Source of the DNA: Myxococcales bacterium
Lineage (GTDB): Bacteria; Myxococcota; Polyangia; Polyangiales; Polyangiaceae
NCBI GenBank assembly: GCA_020430865.1
Contig: JAGQIY010000490.1
Coordinates: 1-7,733 of the forward strand
DNA length: 7,733 nucleotides
Direction of reading: 5' to 3'
Shown here: positions 5,764 to 7,733 of the stretch, piece after piece
How the letters are laid out: the number at the start of each line of letters is the position of its first letter
Numbering within the stretch: position 1 is the stretch's first letter
Notes under the pieces: generated by a model
What the model saw: the letters and a program-made list of their open reading frames with translations, nothing else
Told to the model about the DNA's origin: nothing
Databases searched by the model: none
Program-made: the position numbers and the translations under genes

Positions 5764-6750
5764 TCAGAAGCCGAACACGCGCCGGGTCCACCCCGCGCCG
5801 TACAGCGAGCGCAGACTGGCGCGCAGCGGCTCTGCCTCGGGCGCGGCCTTGAAGGTCGCCTCGTAGGCGTCGGTGTCGGGGTAGTCGAAGGGGGGCAGCT
5901 TCCTGCCCCGCTGAAATACGCTCATCGCGCGCTCCGCGTTGAATGCGAAGAACTCGCGTGATTGCGGCTGCTGACTCAGGTAGCTCGGCTCGTACTGCAT
6001 TGCCGCGAGGATGTCAGCAGCGGCGTAGACGGTGAACTCGAGCACCGCGAGCACGACGTCCTTCACCGCGAACGTCGTGTGGGGTTCCAGGCCGAGCTGG
6101 TAGCGCTCGATGGCGACCGTCGCTCCGTTGATGTAGGCGTTCCACTCGTCCCAAACGTACAGCGGCCGGTCGTCCCAGCCGGGCTGCCCGGCGAGGTACA
6201 GATCGTAGCGGTAGCGACGAAGGCTCGGCGGGATCAATGCCGCGACCTGTGCCTTGCGGAAACTTGGCTCATGCAGGATCGCCGCGCGACCTCCGAGCAC
6301 GTAGAAGCCAGTCGCCCGCCGATCGGTGCGCGTCGCCGCCAGGCGCAGCTCGAAGCCGATGCTGTGAGTCAGCTCGTGCGCGGTCCCCTCCTCGTCAGGC
6401 CAGGTACCAGTCTCCCGCGCGGGCTTGCGCTGCATGATGTCCGTCAGCGTCGGTCCCCAGGTTGGATTCGAGCTGCCGTTGGTCGGCGGCACCGGGGTCC
6501 AGACCACACCGCTTCCTGGCTGTCCCTGAGCTTGGGGGGGAGGCGCGCCGTAGTTACCTTGGGGAACCGATTGCTGCGGCGCCGGATGGCTCGGCGCCGG
6601 ATAGCCAGGCGCCGGATAGCCAGGCGCCGGATAGCCAGGCGGAGAATAGCCAGGCGGAGGATACGCCGGGCGAACCTGCCGCGATTCCCGAAGCTCGCAG
6701 CTCAGGCAAGCCAGGGCAGCTAGCAGCATGCTGGAGGCAGCGGTGTTCAC
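5764..6750 (-). CDS. Putative exported HExxH zinc-metallopeptidase-like protein with Pro/Tyr-rich linker
   Basis: About 328 residues; numbering below counts from the TTG at 6753. Residues 9-19 (MLLAALACLSC) are a short hydrophobic segment with Cys16 and Cys19, suggesting a lipoprotein signal, although neither site is a canonical lipobox and no basic residue precedes it. Residues 29-58 are Pro/Tyr-rich (GYPAP repeats), a linker that could span or contact the cell wall. The C-terminal domain contains HELTH (126-130), an HExxH zinc-ligand and catalytic motif, and WDEWNAYINGA (201-211), where Glu203 could be the third ligand as in gluzincins, 73 residues downstream. The domain seems otherwise unlike families I recognise, so peptidase activity is inference. 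The GTG at 6750 is chosen because a GGGGA motif abuts the TTG at 6753 with no spacing; both are imperfect. The Cys-rich lipoprotein gene lies 60 bp upstream on the same strand. Confidence 0.65.
   Translation of the reverse strand: MNTAASSMLLAALACLSCELRESRQVRPAYPPPGYSPPGYPAPGYPAPGYPAPSHPAPQQSVPQGNYGAPPPQAQGQPGSGVVWTPVPPTNGSSNPTWGPTLTDIMQRKPARETGTWPDEEGTAHELTHSIGFELRLAATRTDRRATGFYVLGGRAAILHEPSFRKAQVAALIPPSLRRYRYDLYLAGQPGWDDRPLYVWDEWNAYINGATVAIERYQLGLEPHTTFAVKDVVLAVLEFTVYAAADILAAMQYEPSYLSQQPQSREFFAFNAERAMSVFQRGRKLPPFDYPDTDAYEATFKAAPEAEPLRASLRSLYGAGWTRRVFGF
6578..6667. repeat. 15-bp tandem repeat (6 units) encoding the GYPAP linker
   Basis: The unit is GGCGCCGGATAGCCA on the plus strand. Units at 6593, 6608 and 6623 are identical; those at 6578, 6638 and 6653 are diverged. 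On the minus strand it encodes Gly-Tyr-Pro-Ala-Pro or Gly-Tyr-Ser/Pro-Pro-Pro in frame, so unit gain or loss only changes linker length. Confidence 0.9.
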
Positions 6751-6792
6751 CAATCCCCGAGCTTAGCTCATTCCGGCCCACCACAGACCGCA

Positions 6793-6805
6793 AACGGCTC
6801 CCGTT
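6793..6805 (-). terminator. Small hairpin after the Cys-rich lipoprotein gene
   Basis: AACGG (6793-6797) and CCGTT (6801-6805) form a 5-bp stem with a three-base loop, just past the stop at 6811-6813. It is short and lacks a T-run, so at most it weakens read-through into the HExxH gene. Confidence 0.25.
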
Positions 6806-6810
6806 CCGCC

Positions 6811-7536
6811 CTACTCGACCAAGGTGCAGCCCGCGGTGTACTCGCACAGACCCGCGACCTCGTCCTCGCAGCGCGTGACGAGCGGAGCGCCGGCGCAGCT
6901 GCCATTGAAATGACAGCCGGTCTGAGCCACGCAGGTGGTCTCGGTGGTGTACGTGCTGCAAGACAACGAAGTCCCGGCGCAGGAGCTGTTGGAGTAGACC
7001 CAGTGGCAACCAGGCTTGTTCTCGCACGGTACCTGGGAGAACCCTGGGCACGCGGGCGGCGCGCCGGCGCACGCGCCCGTGGGCTCGCAGCCGAGCGTCC
7101 GCGCGCAATCGTCGTGGCCGAGCGTGTCACACGGATCTGGCGTGCCAGAGCAGTACGGATTCCCTGAGCCCTTCCCCTCTCGCTCGCACCAACCAGAGGT
7201 GCCGCAGCGGCTCTTGCTGGGGCACTCGGAGTCCGAGTGGCAAGCCTTGACGCACACACCCGCGCCGACGCAGAACGAGTCAGGCCCGAACTCCGACTTG
7301 CACTGGTCGGTGTTGGAGCATGCAGAGCTGCACTGACGATGTGCCACGTAGTCCGAGCTGTCGTAGTTGCAGAACAGATCCCCGGGGCAGTCGTCGCTGG
7401 CATCGCACGCCTTGCCGAGCGCGCCTCGGGCGCTCTCCTCACCCCCATCGCTGGCGCTGCATCCCGGCGCCACCACGAGCCCCAGAAGCAAACACGACGC
7501 CGTCCAGCAGACGGCCCGCAGTCGACTCGACCACAT
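6811..7536 (-). CDS. Cysteine-rich lipoprotein with internal Cys-module repeats
   Basis: A 241-residue protein from the ATG at 7536; numbering below counts from the ATG at 7542. The N-terminus has Arg7 and Arg9, a hydrophobic core (about 12-25) and Cys28 in VVAPGC as probable lipidation site, so it should be membrane-anchored outside the cytoplasm. After Cys28 there are 28 cysteines. The first part (46-119) has spaced motifs such as ACDASDDCPGDLFC and ACHSDSECPSKSRC, of a kind common in myxobacterial surface proteins. The second part (138-243) is three repeats of about 28-30 residues with pattern C-x7/8-C-x5-C-x5/8-C-A-G, starting at 138, 165 and 195, plus a partial fourth at 225. I recognise no enzymatic domain; adhesion or binding is possible. 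The 7536 start is set by GAGGAG six nt upstream; the 7542 ATG abuts that site. The HExxH gene follows after 60 bp. Confidence 0.7.
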   Translation of the reverse strand: MWSSRLRAVCWTASCLLLGLVVAPGCSASDGGEESARGALGKACDASDDCPGDLFCNYDSSDYVAHRQCSSACSNTDQCKSEFGPDSFCVGAGVCVKACHSDSECPSKSRCGTSGWCEREGKGSGNPYCSGTPDPCDTLGHDDCARTLGCEPTGACAGAPPACPGFSQVPCENKPGCHWVYSNSSCAGTSLSCSTYTTETTCVAQTGCHFNGSCAGAPLVTRCEDEVAGLCEYTAGCTLVE

Positions 7537-7537
7537 A

Positions 7538-7559
7538 ATCATCTCCTCGAGGAGACGAT
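7538..7559 (-). promoter_or_regulatory. Hairpin that would sequester the ribosome-binding site of the Cys-rich lipoprotein gene
   Basis: On the minus strand AUCGUCUCC pairs with GGAGAUGAU through nine base pairs (one G-U) around a UCGA loop, ending one base before the AUG at 7536. The GGAG Shine-Dalgarno lies in the 3' arm. As DNA, 7542-7555 is a perfect 14-bp palindrome (TCTCCTCGAGGAGA), so a protein operator is an alternative reading. Confidence 0.55.
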
Positions 7560-7690
7560 GTGAGCACCTCTGGCAGCTGGCTGCAAGGCGGCTTGGGCGC
7601 CAGGCTGACGGCCGCCCCCAATCCTCGGCCAGGACGTAGAGCGCAGCGCGACCGCACGGTTCTGAGGAGGTGGAGGGGGCGGAGGCGAGG

Positions 7691-7733
7691 CGCGCGCGAG
7701 GGGGGGCGCGCGCGAGGGGGGGCGCGCGCGAGG
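7691..7733. repeat. 16-bp GC-only tandem repeat at the window edge
   Basis: CGCGCGCGAGGGGGGG occurs at 7691-7706 and 7707-7722, and again from 7723 until the sequence ends after 11 bases of the unit. Alternating CG runs and seven-G runs are present in each unit, preceded by a degenerate purine-rich stretch (about 7665-7690). No gene is visible between it and the lipoprotein gene. Confidence 0.9.

Noticed and set aside
5962..6723. Plus-strand open frame opposite the HExxH gene, ending in RRRIARRRIA repeats
   Set aside because: The repeats are the other-strand reading of the GYPAP-coding 15-bp units; no ribosome-binding site or known domain is seen.
7575..7605. Possible sigma-54 promoter (TGGC ... 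TTGC on the minus strand) upstream of the Cys-rich lipoprotein gene
   Set aside because: The gap between the TGGC and TTGC elements is about 12 bases rather than the 7 needed for the -24/-12 arrangement.
7691..7733. CRISPR-like array at the window edge
   Set aside because: The units are direct tandem copies of 16 bp with no spacers between them.

Overview
The window is GC-rich DNA with densely packed genes on both strands. Several predicted lipoproteins carry low-complexity Gly/Ser/Gln, Pro/Tyr or Cys-rich regions. This gene style suggests a myxobacterium (Myxococcota, probably Polyangiales-like). That is an inference from protein style and composition, as no rRNA or other taxonomic marker is present.

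Layout. 1-187 (-): the N-terminal part of nadD (NAD biosynthesis), cut by the window edge. 284-886 (-): a metallophosphoesterase-fold protein whose usual metal ligands look replaced. 946-2253 (+): an oxidoreductase with a [2Fe-2S] domain and an FAD/NAD-binding region, like the N-terminal half of sarcosine oxidase alpha or the HcnA/HcnB pair, divergent from the preceding gene. 3598-2891 and 2857-2303 (-): a ccmB-like heme exporter permease followed 33 bp later by a Gly/Ser/Cys-rich lipoprotein with eight SQGG[T/S] pentapeptides. 3796-5034 (+): an alpha/beta hydrolase (hormone-sensitive lipase type) with an N-terminal membrane region, divergent from ccmB. 5112-5621 (+): a START-like/DUF2505 protein. 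5622-5763: a convergent intergenic region with three inverted repeats. 7536-6811 and 6750-5764 (-): a two-gene unit encoding a Cys-rich lipoprotein and a probable exported protein with an HExxH zinc-protease motif. 7560-7733: no gene, ending in a GC-only 16-bp tandem repeat at the window edge.

The genes do not form one recognisable pathway. The most notable items are the apparent pseudoenzyme beside nadD, the uncharacterised HELTH / WDEWNAY protein with its Cys-rich partner, a ribosome-binding-site hairpin in front of that pair, the orphan ccmB, and the lone 2Fe-2S/FAD oxidoreductase. I see no CRISPR array, tRNA, rRNA, insertion sequence or phage gene, and no clear new multi-gene system.
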